This document shows, one piece after another, positions 16,034-23,841 of a stretch of 34,507 nt of DNA. How positions within the stretch are numbered: position 1 is the stretch's first letter; each line of letters starts with the position of its first letter. Made by a program: the position numbers and the translations under genes. The notes under the pieces were generated by a model. That model worked only from the letters and a program-made list of their open reading frames with translations. It searched no databases and was not told the DNA's origin. Location: positions 1-34,507 of the forward strand of contig NZ_RJUF01000025.1 in assembly GCF_024343775.1 (NCBI RefSeq), in the 5' to 3' direction. Origin of the DNA: Lacihabitans soyangensis. Its GTDB lineage: Bacteria; Bacteroidota; Bacteroidia; Cytophagales; Spirosomataceae.

Positions 16034-16567
16034 ATGAAGACGCCAGATTTCATATCCGAAGAAAATACACATCTAGAGAAATTCAGAAAAATTGTACAGG
16101 ACAGTATTGAGGCAGAAGAGCTGATTGTCTATAATCTTCTTCATCCGCCGATAGAAAGACTGAGTGAGGGTCAAAAAATATCCGACAAAGTGGCGAAATT
16201 TGGTGGAAGTTGGCGATTTATAATTGCCTTTGGGGTGGTTTTGAGCCTGTGGATTATATTCAATGCTCTCATAGTGGTGAAATTCCGATTTGACCCCTAC
16301 CCGTTTATTCTAATGAATCTCATTCTTTCGTGCATAGCAGCCCTTCAGGCTCCTATAATTATGATGAGTCAAAACAGGCAAGAAGAAAAGGACCGAATGA
16401 TGAACGAAAACGACTATTTGATAAACTTGAAGGCAGAAATGCAAATACGTAGTCTGCACCAAAAGATGGATTTGCTTCTTGAAGAACAGATAAAAACGCT
16501 TTTTGAATCTCAAAAAAGTCAACTCGATATCCTCAAAACCATAAGTGTTAAAATAGCCAAAATGTGA
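16034..16567 (+). CDS. DUF1003 membrane protein
   Basis: A 177-residue protein of the DUF1003 family. Signature blocks are ISDKVAKFGGSWRFIIAFG, then two transmembrane helices (about 62-80 and 92-110) separated by the conserved RFDPYPFILMNL turn, then AALQAPIIMMSQNRQEEKDR, and a C-terminal amphipathic helical tail (LHQKMDLLLEEQIKTL). The function of the family is unknown; members are frequent near stress genes. It starts at an ATG and opens the stress/envelope block that runs to 23645. The next gene on the strand is 145 bp downstream. Confidence 0.9.
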   Translation: MKTPDFISEENTHLEKFRKIVQDSIEAEELIVYNLLHPPIERLSEGQKISDKVAKFGGSWRFIIAFGVVLSLWIIFNALIVVKFRFDPYPFILMNLILSCIAALQAPIIMMSQNRQEEKDRMMNENDYLINLKAEMQIRSLHQKMDLLLEEQIKTLFESQKSQLDILKTISVKIAKM

Positions 16568-16712
16568 ATATTGTAAATTTATGGCTGAATAATGTAACAA
16601 ATCTACATGATATTGCTCCGACTTTTGTAAACAAAAAAACTGAATCAGCCGCAACTGGCAAAAACTCCTTTGATGATTGATATTGAATAAACTGCATTAT
16701 AATAGCAATTTC

Positions 16713-17099
16713 ATGTACACACAAAAAAGTATTGGAATATGGATGGACGACGGTTCGGCACACTTGATTGAATTCCGAAAATTAAGAGTAGAAACCGTAA
16801 TAATCAGGTCTAGAATTAAAGAAAGAGAGAAGTTCCTTCAGCCGAGGGATGAATGCTCAGGTGATAACCATCAGCACGAAAATTTTCTTAAAAAAATCTC
16901 TGAGCAACTAAGAGACTATGACGAAATTCTAATTTTTGGACCTGATAACGCAAAGTTCACTTTTGAACAATATCTAAATGAGAATCCACTCTTTGCAAAC
17001 AAAAAAATCATACTCCAATGTGTCGTGAAAATGACTGACAATCACAAACATGCTTGGGTCAATAAATATTTTATCGCAGCCACTTACCAAAAACAATGA
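16713..17099 (+). CDS. eRF1-domain-3-like small protein, function unknown
   Basis: The ATG at 16713 gives 128 residues; a TTG at 16677 is in frame but less likely. The N-terminus reads GIWMDDGSAHLIEF and the C-terminal half holds LRDYDEILIFGPDNAK, then VVKMTDNHKHAWVNKYF. This resembles, from memory, a Bacteroidota family of short proteins related to the third domain of archaeal/eukaryotic release factor 1 (the fold also seen in VLRF1-like proteins). Those often sit beside stress genes and are suspected of binding ribosomes. No GGQ motif or peptidyl-tRNA hydrolase domain is present, so release activity is not expected. Its stop overlaps the ATG of the decayed lipoprotein gene by ATGA, showing the two were once coupled. 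Confidence 0.7.
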   Translation: MYTQKSIGIWMDDGSAHLIEFRKLRVETVIIRSRIKEREKFLQPRDECSGDNHQHENFLKKISEQLRDYDEILIFGPDNAKFTFEQYLNENPLFANKKIILQCVVKMTDNHKHAWVNKYFIAATYQKQ

Positions 17100-17333
17100 G
17101 AAAGTTTTTACTATTTGCCACAGCACTTTTATTCGTGGTCTCATGTAAATCAATATAAATAGGCAGTAGTTTGGAAAGAAATGGTTAAACAAGTAGACCT
17201 TAAAAAAATAAATAAAGTATTGGTGGTGGTGATGATCAGAGATGAAAATAGCCGCCATCAGGCCGAGGTTGAAATGGTTGATTTTTAAAAAGCCAAAGGA
17301 GAATATTCCAATATTTTATCAAAGAATGAATAG
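17096..17333 (+). pseudogene. decayed lipoprotein gene (two stops and a frameshift)
   Basis: An ATG at 17096, overlapping the previous stop, encodes a 20-residue lipoprotein leader ending VVSCKSI and then a TAA at 17156-17158. Directly after, in the +1 frame (from 17163), a coherent protein continues as AVVWKEMVKQVDLKKINKVL, then VVVMIRDENSRHQAEVEMVDF, up to TAA at 17286-17288. Beyond that stop the same frame continues KAKGEYSNILSKNE to TAG at 17331-17333. The body resembles small Bacteroidota lipoproteins with an SWK/W...KINKVLV...RxxxE pattern. The parts line up as one former protein of about 75 residues that lost function through a frameshift and nonsense changes. A sequencing error could explain one lesion but hardly all. 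Confidence 0.72.
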
Positions 17334-17384
17334 TAATAAAATAATATCGAACTGATAAACAATGAATTAATTTATTGTGAGTTA

Positions 17385-17392
17385 TAAATTTG
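17385..17392 (+). promoter_or_regulatory. -7 promoter box of the YkuD_2 L,D-transpeptidase gene
   Basis: TAAATTTG is a perfect TAnnTTTG ending 21 nt before the ATG at 17414. No good -33 element is seen. The TTG inside it (17390) is in frame with the gene but is not a credible start. Confidence 0.5.
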
Positions 17393-17413
17393 CTTATTAA
17401 ATTTTGCAAAATT

Positions 17414-18034
17414 ATGCTTATCAAATATTTGCTTTTATCGATTTTTTTTAGCACATTTACTAAAGAACCGAAGACAACAAGGACTAAAAATCTTGAGCTT
17501 TTTGAAGCTTGTGAAATATCAGAAATGATAAATTTTCAAACCTTCGAAAAATCTATGGAGGGTTTTCAGAGGTATCGACCCAAAAAATCAATTATCACCA
17601 TAGTTGATTTTAGTTTACCTTCAAATAAAGAACGTTTTTTTGTGATTGACCTTGCAAAAAAGAAGTTGTTATTTAAGTCTTTGGTGGCCCATGGCAAAAA
17701 ATCGGGAGAAATAATGGCTACTTCGTTTTCGAACAAAATGGAGTCGCACCAAAGCAGCTTAGGTTTTTATATGGTCGGTAGTATAATCCAAAGCCCAAAA
17801 CATGGGAAGGCATTACTGCTTAATGGATTAGAAAAAGGCAAAAATGATAATGCTTTAAAAAGAGAAATAATTATCCACGGAGCCGAATATGTAAGTACTG
17901 GTTTTATTAAACGATATGGTCATTTAGGGCGAAGTTTTGGCTGCCCAGCATTACCAAACGACTTAATTCCACAGGTTGTACCTGTGTTAGCAAATGGAAG
18001 TTTACTCTACATACATTCTCAACAGCAAAGCTAA
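17414..18034 (+). CDS. murein L,D-transpeptidase catalytic-domain protein (YkuD_2 type)
   Basis: The ATG at 17414 gives 206 residues with a short hydrophobic signal sequence ([14 protein letters not shown]), so the product is exported. The domain carries the L,D-transpeptidase active site: H155 in [10 protein letters not shown] and C177 in [10 protein letters not shown], with S174 and G176 of the SxGC pattern. PF13645-type proteins of this kind are assumed to act on peptidoglycan cross-links or anchored peptides; the precise reaction is untested in most cases. Its 3' end overlaps the start of the next gene, a larger L,D-transpeptidase, by 41 nt in a different frame, pointing to an operon. It has its own -7 box upstream. 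Confidence 0.87.
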   Translation: MLIKYLLLSIFFSTFTKEPKTTRTKNLELFEACEISEMINFQTFEKSMEGFQRYRPKKSIITIVDFSLPSNKERFFVIDLAKKKLLFKSLVAHGKKSGEIMATSFSNKMESHQSSLGFYMVGSIIQSPKHGKALLLNGLEKGKNDNALKREIIIHGAEYVSTGFIKRYGHLGRSFGCPALPNDLIPQVVPVLANGSLLYIHSQQQS

Positions 18035-19748
18035 AGAAACCTCTTTAGCCCGTAAATACCTAACAATAAAACTATTATCTTCATACCTTATATGTTTGAC
18101 TATACTTGGCTTTGCTATTACAGGCTGTGGAAAAGCCAAAAGTTCTAACAAAGGCATCTTACCTGACTCTACGATATACTCGCAGGAGAATTACAGTCCA
18201 ATATCGCTTGATAGCAGTATTTTGGCGAGTTTTTACACAAAACATAAAATTGAGGATTCTCTAAAAGCTTATATTACAGATTTTTATACCAGAAGAAAAT
18301 ACCAGTATGCCTGGTTTGACCAAAACGGAATAACAGAAACCTGTCACATTTTTTACAATCAGTTACAGAGTTATTCATCCGACTTCGATGACCTATCAGT
18401 TAATCCCAAACTGGTAGACTCTCTCATCAACTTTGCTCATGACGAAAACGAAAAGAAGATTTTGTCAGAAATAGACCGACAAAATATAGAGCTAATGCTC
18501 ACCACGAGTTATTTCCGATACGCCGAAAAAGCATTTGCTGGCTCAGCCAAAAGTACTTTTGATCTCGAATGGTTTATACCTCGAAAAAAGAAAAACTTTC
18601 AGGCATTGTTAGACAGTATGCTATCCTCCAACAAAGCCAGTGTACTACAAGAACCTGTTAATCTATTCTCTAAGTCGCTTATTATTGAACTTAGAAAATA
18701 TAAAAACATCGAAAAAAACGGAGGATTGCCTTTTGTAAATCCTACAAAAAAAGACCTAAAACTAGGAGATGTAGATAGCAATTCCTACAATCTTAAAAGA
18801 TACCTAGCCCTGACGGGAGACCTCACAACAAAAGACACCTCCATTGGCTTTGACAAAAACTTAGAGTTAGCCTTAAAAAGTTTCCAAAAAAGACATGGAT
18901 TGACTGAAAGCGGCACCTTAAATATAAATACTTTAGCCGAACTTAATACACCTACAAGTCTCAGAATCAAGCAAATAATGATAAACCTGGAAAGACTCAG
19001 GTGGCTTCCCCAAGAAATAGAACCGAACTTTATCTTGGTGAATATTCCAGAATTCAAACTTCATATATTCGAAAACAACAAAGCCATCAGCGAAAGCAAA
19101 GTGGTGGTAGGAAAACAAGCCAACAAAACCATCGTTTTCAAGGGCGAGCTTTCAACCATTGTACTCAACCCTTTTTGGGGCATACCACAGAGCATAGCCG
19201 TTAAAGAAATTCTACCAAAACTAAAGAGAAGCACTTCCTATTTAAGCCGAAACAATATAGAGGTATTTAGCAATAACAAAGTCATCAACCCAAATACAAT
19301 TAGTTGGGGCAAGTACAATAAAGAGCTTCCATTTTACTTTAGACAAAAGCCCGGCATTAACAACGCACTCGGAAAAATAAAATTCTTATTCCCGAATAAT
19401 TACAGTATTTACCTCCACGATACACCTTCCAAAGGTTTGTTTGGTGAAACCAATCGAGCATTTAGCCATGGCTGCATCAGGGTTCAAAATCCAAAGGAAC
19501 TTGCAACGTATATTCTGAGAAACGACCCCAAATGGACGCTTCAGAACATTGAATCTGTTCTAAAAACGGATACCGAAAAACATATTTCGATAAAACCTAC
19601 TCTGCCGGTTTATATTCTTTATTTGACAGCCTGGGTGGATAATTCGGGACAGCTAAACTTCAGAAAAGACCTGTATAATTTCGACAAAAAGCTCGAATTG
19701 GAAATATTCGCCTCAGAAAATAACCAAACAATTGACCGAAAACCATGA
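17994..19748 (+). CDS. YcbB/LdtD-like L,D-transpeptidase, probable lipoprotein
   Basis: A 584-residue cell-wall enzyme that would form 3-3 cross-links in peptidoglycan. A hydrophobic segment (about 30-43) ends in AITGC, a lipobox, after an unusually long, polar n-region. No other ATG is available, so the start at 17994 inside the previous gene is kept. After an N-terminal scaffold domain comes a peptidoglycan-binding repeat (about 262-320, [18 protein letters not shown]) and the YkuD catalytic domain (about 340-510), with H492 and C494 in SHGCIRVQ. The order matches the YcbB family, which is larger than plain YkuD enzymes. The stop overlaps the ATPase start by ATGA, so the two are co-translated. 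Confidence 0.92.
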   Translation: MEVYSTYILNSKAKETSLARKYLTIKLLSSYLICLTILGFAITGCGKAKSSNKGILPDSTIYSQENYSPISLDSSILASFYTKHKIEDSLKAYITDFYTRRKYQYAWFDQNGITETCHIFYNQLQSYSSDFDDLSVNPKLVDSLINFAHDENEKKILSEIDRQNIELMLTTSYFRYAEKAFAGSAKSTFDLEWFIPRKKKNFQALLDSMLSSNKASVLQEPVNLFSKSLIIELRKYKNIEKNGGLPFVNPTKKDLKLGDVDSNSYNLKRYLALTGDLTTKDTSIGFDKNLELALKSFQKRHGLTESGTLNINTLAELNTPTSLRIKQIMINLERLRWLPQEIEPNFILVNIPEFKLHIFENNKAISESKVVVGKQANKTIVFKGELSTIVLNPFWGIPQSIAVKEILPKLKRSTSYLSRNNIEVFSNNKVINPNTISWGKYNKELPFYFRQKPGINNALGKIKFLFPNNYSIYLHDTPSKGLFGETNRAFSHGCIRVQNPKELATYILRNDPKWTLQNIESVLKTDTEKHISIKPTLPVYILYLTAWVDNSGQLNFRKDLYNFDKKLELEIFASENNQTIDRKP

Positions 19749-22258
19749 ATTCAGATCTACCATTTGCGACCCACAACATAAAAGGCCTCACCAACCAAGA
19801 AGTGCTGGCCTCTAGAACAAAAAATGGCGACAATCTACTGATTTTTAAAAAAGAAAACGGCTTTTGGAATGTCATCAAAAGGTTGGCCAAAGATCCAATG
19901 GTGTTGATACTTTTGGTAGCATCAGTCATTTACTTTATCAGTGGCAAAACAGCCGATGGCATATTCTTGGCATCAGCCATACTGTTCCAAACTGGTATTT
20001 CATTTTTTCAAGATGCCCGAAGTAGCAATGCTCTGGAAAAACTGAAAGAATTTATGGTGGCCAAAACCAGGGTCATCAGAAATGGGAAAATAGAAGAAAT
20101 AAAAAGTGAGGAATTGGTCGTTGGTGATGCCATTGTAGTAGAGGAAGGAACCGCCATACCGGCTGATGCAATCATTCTACACTCAAATGACTTTTCGGTA
20201 AACGAATCCATACTTACGGGTGAATCTCTCGCGATAGAAAAAAATACCAAGAACAAGCAAATTTTCAAGGGCACCAATGTGGTTGGAGGACTCGCGATTG
20301 CCGAGGTAACGGCCATTGGCAACCAAACATCATTAGGTAAAATTGGTAAAAGCCTCGAAGGTATAGAGGAAGAAAAAACTCCTCTGGAAAACCAAATAGC
20401 AAACTTTGTAAAGAAAATGGCCATGACCGGTGGTGTGGTTTTCTTTATTGTATGGGCGATAAACTACTTCAATACCCGAGAAATCTTGAATAGTTTGTTA
20501 CAGTCTTTGACATTGGCCATGAGCATACTACCAGAAGAAATCCCCGTGGCATTCACCACTTTTATGGCATTGGGTGCCTGGCGATTGATGAAAAGTGGCA
20601 TAGTGGTAAAACAAATGAAAACCGTGGAAACCCTGGGAAGTGCCACGGTAATCTGTACCGACAAAACGGGCACTTTAACCGAAAACGTGATGGACTTGGC
20701 AAAAGTATATGATTTTGAAACTGATGTCATATTCAAAATTCAAGAAAACCTTACCGAGTCAAACAGGAATCTCCTTCAAATAGCCATGTTTGCTTCTGAA
20801 CCCATACCTTTTGACCCGATGGAAGTAGCTTTGCACAATGCTTATAAATTATCAACTGAAACAGACGAACGTCCTCATTATAAAATCATTAAGGAATATG
20901 CATTGAGTGGTACACCACCCATGATGACGCATATTTTCAAAGGCAAAAACGATGATTTAATTGTGGCAGCCAAAGGTGCCCCAGAGGCCATCATGCATGT
21001 TTCTGGATTATCTTCTGAGGGAAAAATAAAGGTTGAAAAAGCGATAAGGGAATTTTCAGCGGAAGGATATCGGGTGCTTGGCGTGGCCGAAGTCAATTCT
21101 AGCTCCCAAGACTTTCCGAAAACTCAACAAGAGTTTAAATTCAAATTTAAAGGTATTTTGGCATTTTATGACCCACCCAAAAAGAACATCAACAAAGTCC
21201 TCAACAATTTTTATGATGCCGGAATCAATGTAAAAATCATTACTGGTGACAACGAGGCCACCACGGTATCTATAGCCAAACAGATAGGTTTTAGAGGTTT
21301 TGAAAAGCATATTTCAGGTAAAGAACTGATGCTTTTGTCTGAAAAAGACCTTGCAGAAAAAGTATTGGAAACCCAGATATTCACGAGGATGTTTCCCGAA
21401 GCCAAACTAAAAATCATAAATGCTCTCAAAGAACAAAACGAAATAGTAGCCATGACTGGCGATGGTGTAAACGATGGCCCCGCATTGAAATCTGCCCACA
21501 TAGGCATAGCTATGGGCAAAAAAGGCTCCGAAATAGCCAAAGACGCGGCCTCATTGATTTTGATGAATGATGATTTATCAAAAATGGTAAAAGCAGTGTC
21601 GATGGGTAGAAAAATATACACCAACCTAAAAAAAGCTATTCAGTATATCATTTCTATTCATATACCTATCATTCTCACAGTATTTGTTCCTCTGGCTTTG
21701 GGTTGGATTTATCCCAATATATTTTCACCCATTCATATTGTTTTTTTAGAACTCATCATGGGGCCCACCTGCTCCATAATTTATGAAAATGAGCCACTAG
21801 AAAAAAACACCATGAAACTAAAACCAAGACCCTTGAGTGATACTTTTTTCAGTTGGAAAGAGCTCACGACCAGCATATTACAAGGTTTGTTTATAACGGC
21901 AGGCACTTTGGGCATTTATCAGTATTCCACAAGTCAAAATTTTGGAGAAAACACCACCCGAACCATGGTTTTTACAACGTTGGTTATCGCCAATATCGTT
22001 TTAACCTTGGTCAATCGTTCATTCTTTTATTCGATTTTTACGACGCTTCGATACAAGAACAATCTAGTTTTGATAATCATAGGCATTACCTTGGCATTAA
22101 CCTCATTGATATTATTTATACCTGCGGTTTCAGGCTTTTTTCAGTTTCAGAAACTGAGTCTAATTCAACTCGCCTTCTGCCTAATTGTTGGCTCTGCGAG
22201 CGTGCTTTGGTATGAATTGGTGAAAGTTTGGAAAAGAAAAACCTCTAAAAACGCTTGA
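19745..22258 (+). CDS. P-type cation-transporting ATPase (P2-like), ion unknown
   Basis: An 837-residue ATP-driven cation pump of the inner membrane. Catalytic parts are complete: TGES at 158-161, the phosphorylated D306 in DKTGTLTEN, KGAPE at 410-414, and TGDGVND at 571-577. The N-terminal cation-ATPase domain (about 10-65) and a C-terminal membrane domain (about 655-830) are both present. Helix M4 keeps PEEIP (263-267), but residues that hold calcium in SERCA are changed: H639 and I642 in M5 replace Asn and Glu, and E669, M672 and G673 in M6 replace Asn, Thr and Asp. The transported ion is therefore open. It starts in the ATGA overlap with the L,D-transpeptidase and ends 1 nt before the permease start. 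Confidence 0.92.
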   Translation: MNSDLPFATHNIKGLTNQEVLASRTKNGDNLLIFKKENGFWNVIKRLAKDPMVLILLVASVIYFISGKTADGIFLASAILFQTGISFFQDARSSNALEKLKEFMVAKTRVIRNGKIEEIKSEELVVGDAIVVEEGTAIPADAIILHSNDFSVNESILTGESLAIEKNTKNKQIFKGTNVVGGLAIAEVTAIGNQTSLGKIGKSLEGIEEEKTPLENQIANFVKKMAMTGGVVFFIVWAINYFNTREILNSLLQSLTLAMSILPEEIPVAFTTFMALGAWRLMKSGIVVKQMKTVETLGSATVICTDKTGTLTENVMDLAKVYDFETDVIFKIQENLTESNRNLLQIAMFASEPIPFDPMEVALHNAYKLSTETDERPHYKIIKEYALSGTPPMMTHIFKGKNDDLIVAAKGAPEAIMHVSGLSSEGKIKVEKAIREFSAEGYRVLGVAEVNSSSQDFPKTQQEFKFKFKGILAFYDPPKKNINKVLNNFYDAGINVKIITGDNEATTVSIAKQIGFRGFEKHISGKELMLLSEKDLAEKVLETQIFTRMFPEAKLKIINALKEQNEIVAMTGDGVNDGPALKSAHIGIAMGKKGSEIAKDAASLILMNDDLSKMVKAVSMGRKIYTNLKKAIQYIISIHIPIILTVFVPLALGWIYPNIFSPIHIVFLELIMGPTCSIIYENEPLEKNTMKLKPRPLSDTFFSWKELTTSILQGLFITAGTLGIYQYSTSQNFGENTTRTMVFTTLVIANIVLTLVNRSFFYSIFTTLRYKNNLVLIIIGITLALTSLILFIPAVSGFFQFQKLSLIQLAFCLIVGSASVLWYELVKVWKRKTSKNA

Positions 22259-22259
22259 A

Positions 22260-23348
22260 ATGACTTTAAATCTTGATTCCATTTTAAAGAAATTACTCGC
22301 TGGAATTCTGGTGATAGTAATCCTCATTTATGCCAAAGGATTCCTGATGCCATTGGTGATTGGAGGAATATTGGCTACCCTCTTTCTCCCTTTTTGCAAC
22401 AAAATGGAAAGGATTGGGCTAGGCCGTATTTTATCAGTCTTCATCAGCCTATTTGGCCTATTGGCAGTATTCGGAATAATTATTTCCCTACTTTCATGGA
22501 AAATCTCAGAACTTTTCAGTGAATTTGACTTGCTCAAAAGCCAAGCCATCAAAACTTTCAATCAAACACAAGCCTATCTTTTTCAGCATTTTGGAATTAG
22601 TCTAGAAAAGCAATCTGAAATATTTAACAGTGAAAAACCTTCAATATCAGGTCTAATGAAGTTGACGGCTGGTTCGCTAAAAGACCTGATGACCAACCTC
22701 ATTTTGATATTGGCCTATTTTTTCTTTCTCCTTTACTCCCGTGTACACATCAAGCAATTCTTCCTAAAACTTGCCAAAAAAGACCAACAAAATGAAGTGG
22801 AACAAATCCTCAAAGGAACAACAAGGGTTTCACAACAATATCTTCTTGGATTGGCCAAAATGATTGTTTGTCTTTGGATTTTATATAGTATTGGCTTCAG
22901 TATCATTGGTGTAAAAAATGCAGTCTTCTTTGCAATTCTTTGTGGACTTTTAGAAATCATCCCTTTTATTGGCAATATTACTGGCACTACCATTACGGTA
23001 CTTATTGCGGCACTTCATGGCGGAAACCTCACCCTATTGTTGGGTATTATCATCACTTACGGTATTGTTCAATTTGTTCAAGGCTGGGTTTTAGAACCAC
23101 TCATTTTAGGCCCACAGGTAAAAATCAACCCACTTTTCACTATCATTGCTCTCATTGTTGGCGACTGGATTTGGGGGATTCCAGGAATACTACTGGCCAT
23201 ACCTGTAGCTGCCATGATGAAAATCTTTTGTGATCATATTGAGCCATTAAAACCTTTCGGATTCCTGATAGGTGAAATGGACACACAAGAGAAAAGTGAA
23301 CAAAAAGTCAAAAATATCTTCAAGAAAATTATCACGAAAGCACGCTGA
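22260..23348 (+). CDS. AI-2E family transporter (PerM/YdiK-like)
   Basis: A 362-residue inner-membrane protein of the AI-2E exporter superfamily. Hydrophobic segments at the N-terminus (about 10-50 and 58-80) precede a soluble region (about 83-135). The conserved C-terminal membrane core contains NAVFFAILCGLLEIIPFIG, QFVQGWVLEPLILGP and a GIPGILLAIPVAA stretch. Some relatives export the autoinducer AI-2 and others act as Na+/H+ antiporters; the substrate cannot be told here. It begins one base after the ATPase stop, so it belongs to the same transcription unit. An ion-linked role beside the ATPase is an inference. Confidence 0.9.
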   Translation: MTLNLDSILKKLLAGILVIVILIYAKGFLMPLVIGGILATLFLPFCNKMERIGLGRILSVFISLFGLLAVFGIIISLLSWKISELFSEFDLLKSQAIKTFNQTQAYLFQHFGISLEKQSEIFNSEKPSISGLMKLTAGSLKDLMTNLILILAYFFFLLYSRVHIKQFFLKLAKKDQQNEVEQILKGTTRVSQQYLLGLAKMIVCLWILYSIGFSIIGVKNAVFFAILCGLLEIIPFIGNITGTTITVLIAALHGGNLTLLLGIIITYGIVQFVQGWVLEPLILGPQVKINPLFTIIALIVGDWIWGIPGILLAIPVAAMMKIFCDHIEPLKPFGFLIGEMDTQEKSEQKVKNIFKKIITKAR

Positions 23349-23456
23349 TTTCTAGAATAAACGTGTAAAAAAATTCAACTGAGCTAATCTTGAAATTAAA
23401 GGGCAATTTCGGTTCAGAAAGACAATTCTTTTCGTAATTTACATGAAATAAAAATT

Positions 23457-23645
23457 ATGACAGATTACAGTGACTTGAAAGGAAATTGGGTAGAAACGAG
23501 TAACAAATTAAAGCGACTTTTCTTAGTTTTGGAAAATGTGGACCTCACCTTCTCAAATGGCAAACAAGCAGAACTTTGGGCCAAAATAGAAACCAAAGTA
23601 GGCAAATCAAAGGCCGAAATTCAGGGTATTCTTTCAGGTTTATAA
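23457..23645 (+). CDS. CsbD-like small stress protein
   Basis: A 62-residue, charged, helical protein with the CsbD layout: LKGNWVETSNKLKRLF near the start, DLTFSNGKQAELWAKIE in the middle and VGKSKAEIQGILSGL at the end. CsbD-family proteins are general-stress proteins of unknown molecular action. It starts at an ATG 108 bp after the permease gene, so it could be a separate unit or the tail of the operon. The first two thirds match the family pattern more loosely than the last third. It closes the stress/envelope block. Confidence 0.75.
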   Translation: MTDYSDLKGNWVETSNKLKRLFLVLENVDLTFSNGKQAELWAKIETKVGKSKAEIQGILSGL

Positions 23646-23808
23646 ATGGCTTTTGAGTCCTTGGATCAAACAATCAATTCTGAAACTGCCAAACATTCTA
23701 TGGATTTTTCATTGCATGTTGAACGAATTTTATAAAAAACCACGCTTTTGACAGATAAAAAACGATTATATGGAGATTTAGCATAGGAATATAACCTTCC
23801 TAAAATAC

Positions 23809-23816
23809 TATCTTTG
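23809..23816 (+). promoter_or_regulatory. -7 promoter box of the receptor/permease unit
   Basis: TATCTTTG, a perfect TAnnTTTG, ends 25 nt before the ATG at 23842. No TTG at the expected -33 distance. None of the palindromes found near the iron receptors is present here. Confidence 0.45.
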
Positions 23817-23841
23817 TGGTTCATATATCAACCTTGTTAAG

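Noticed and set aside
15868-16110. An 80-codon frame before the DUF1003 gene
   Set aside because: It overlaps the well-supported DUF1003 start in another frame, has no recognisable motif and shows no coding character.
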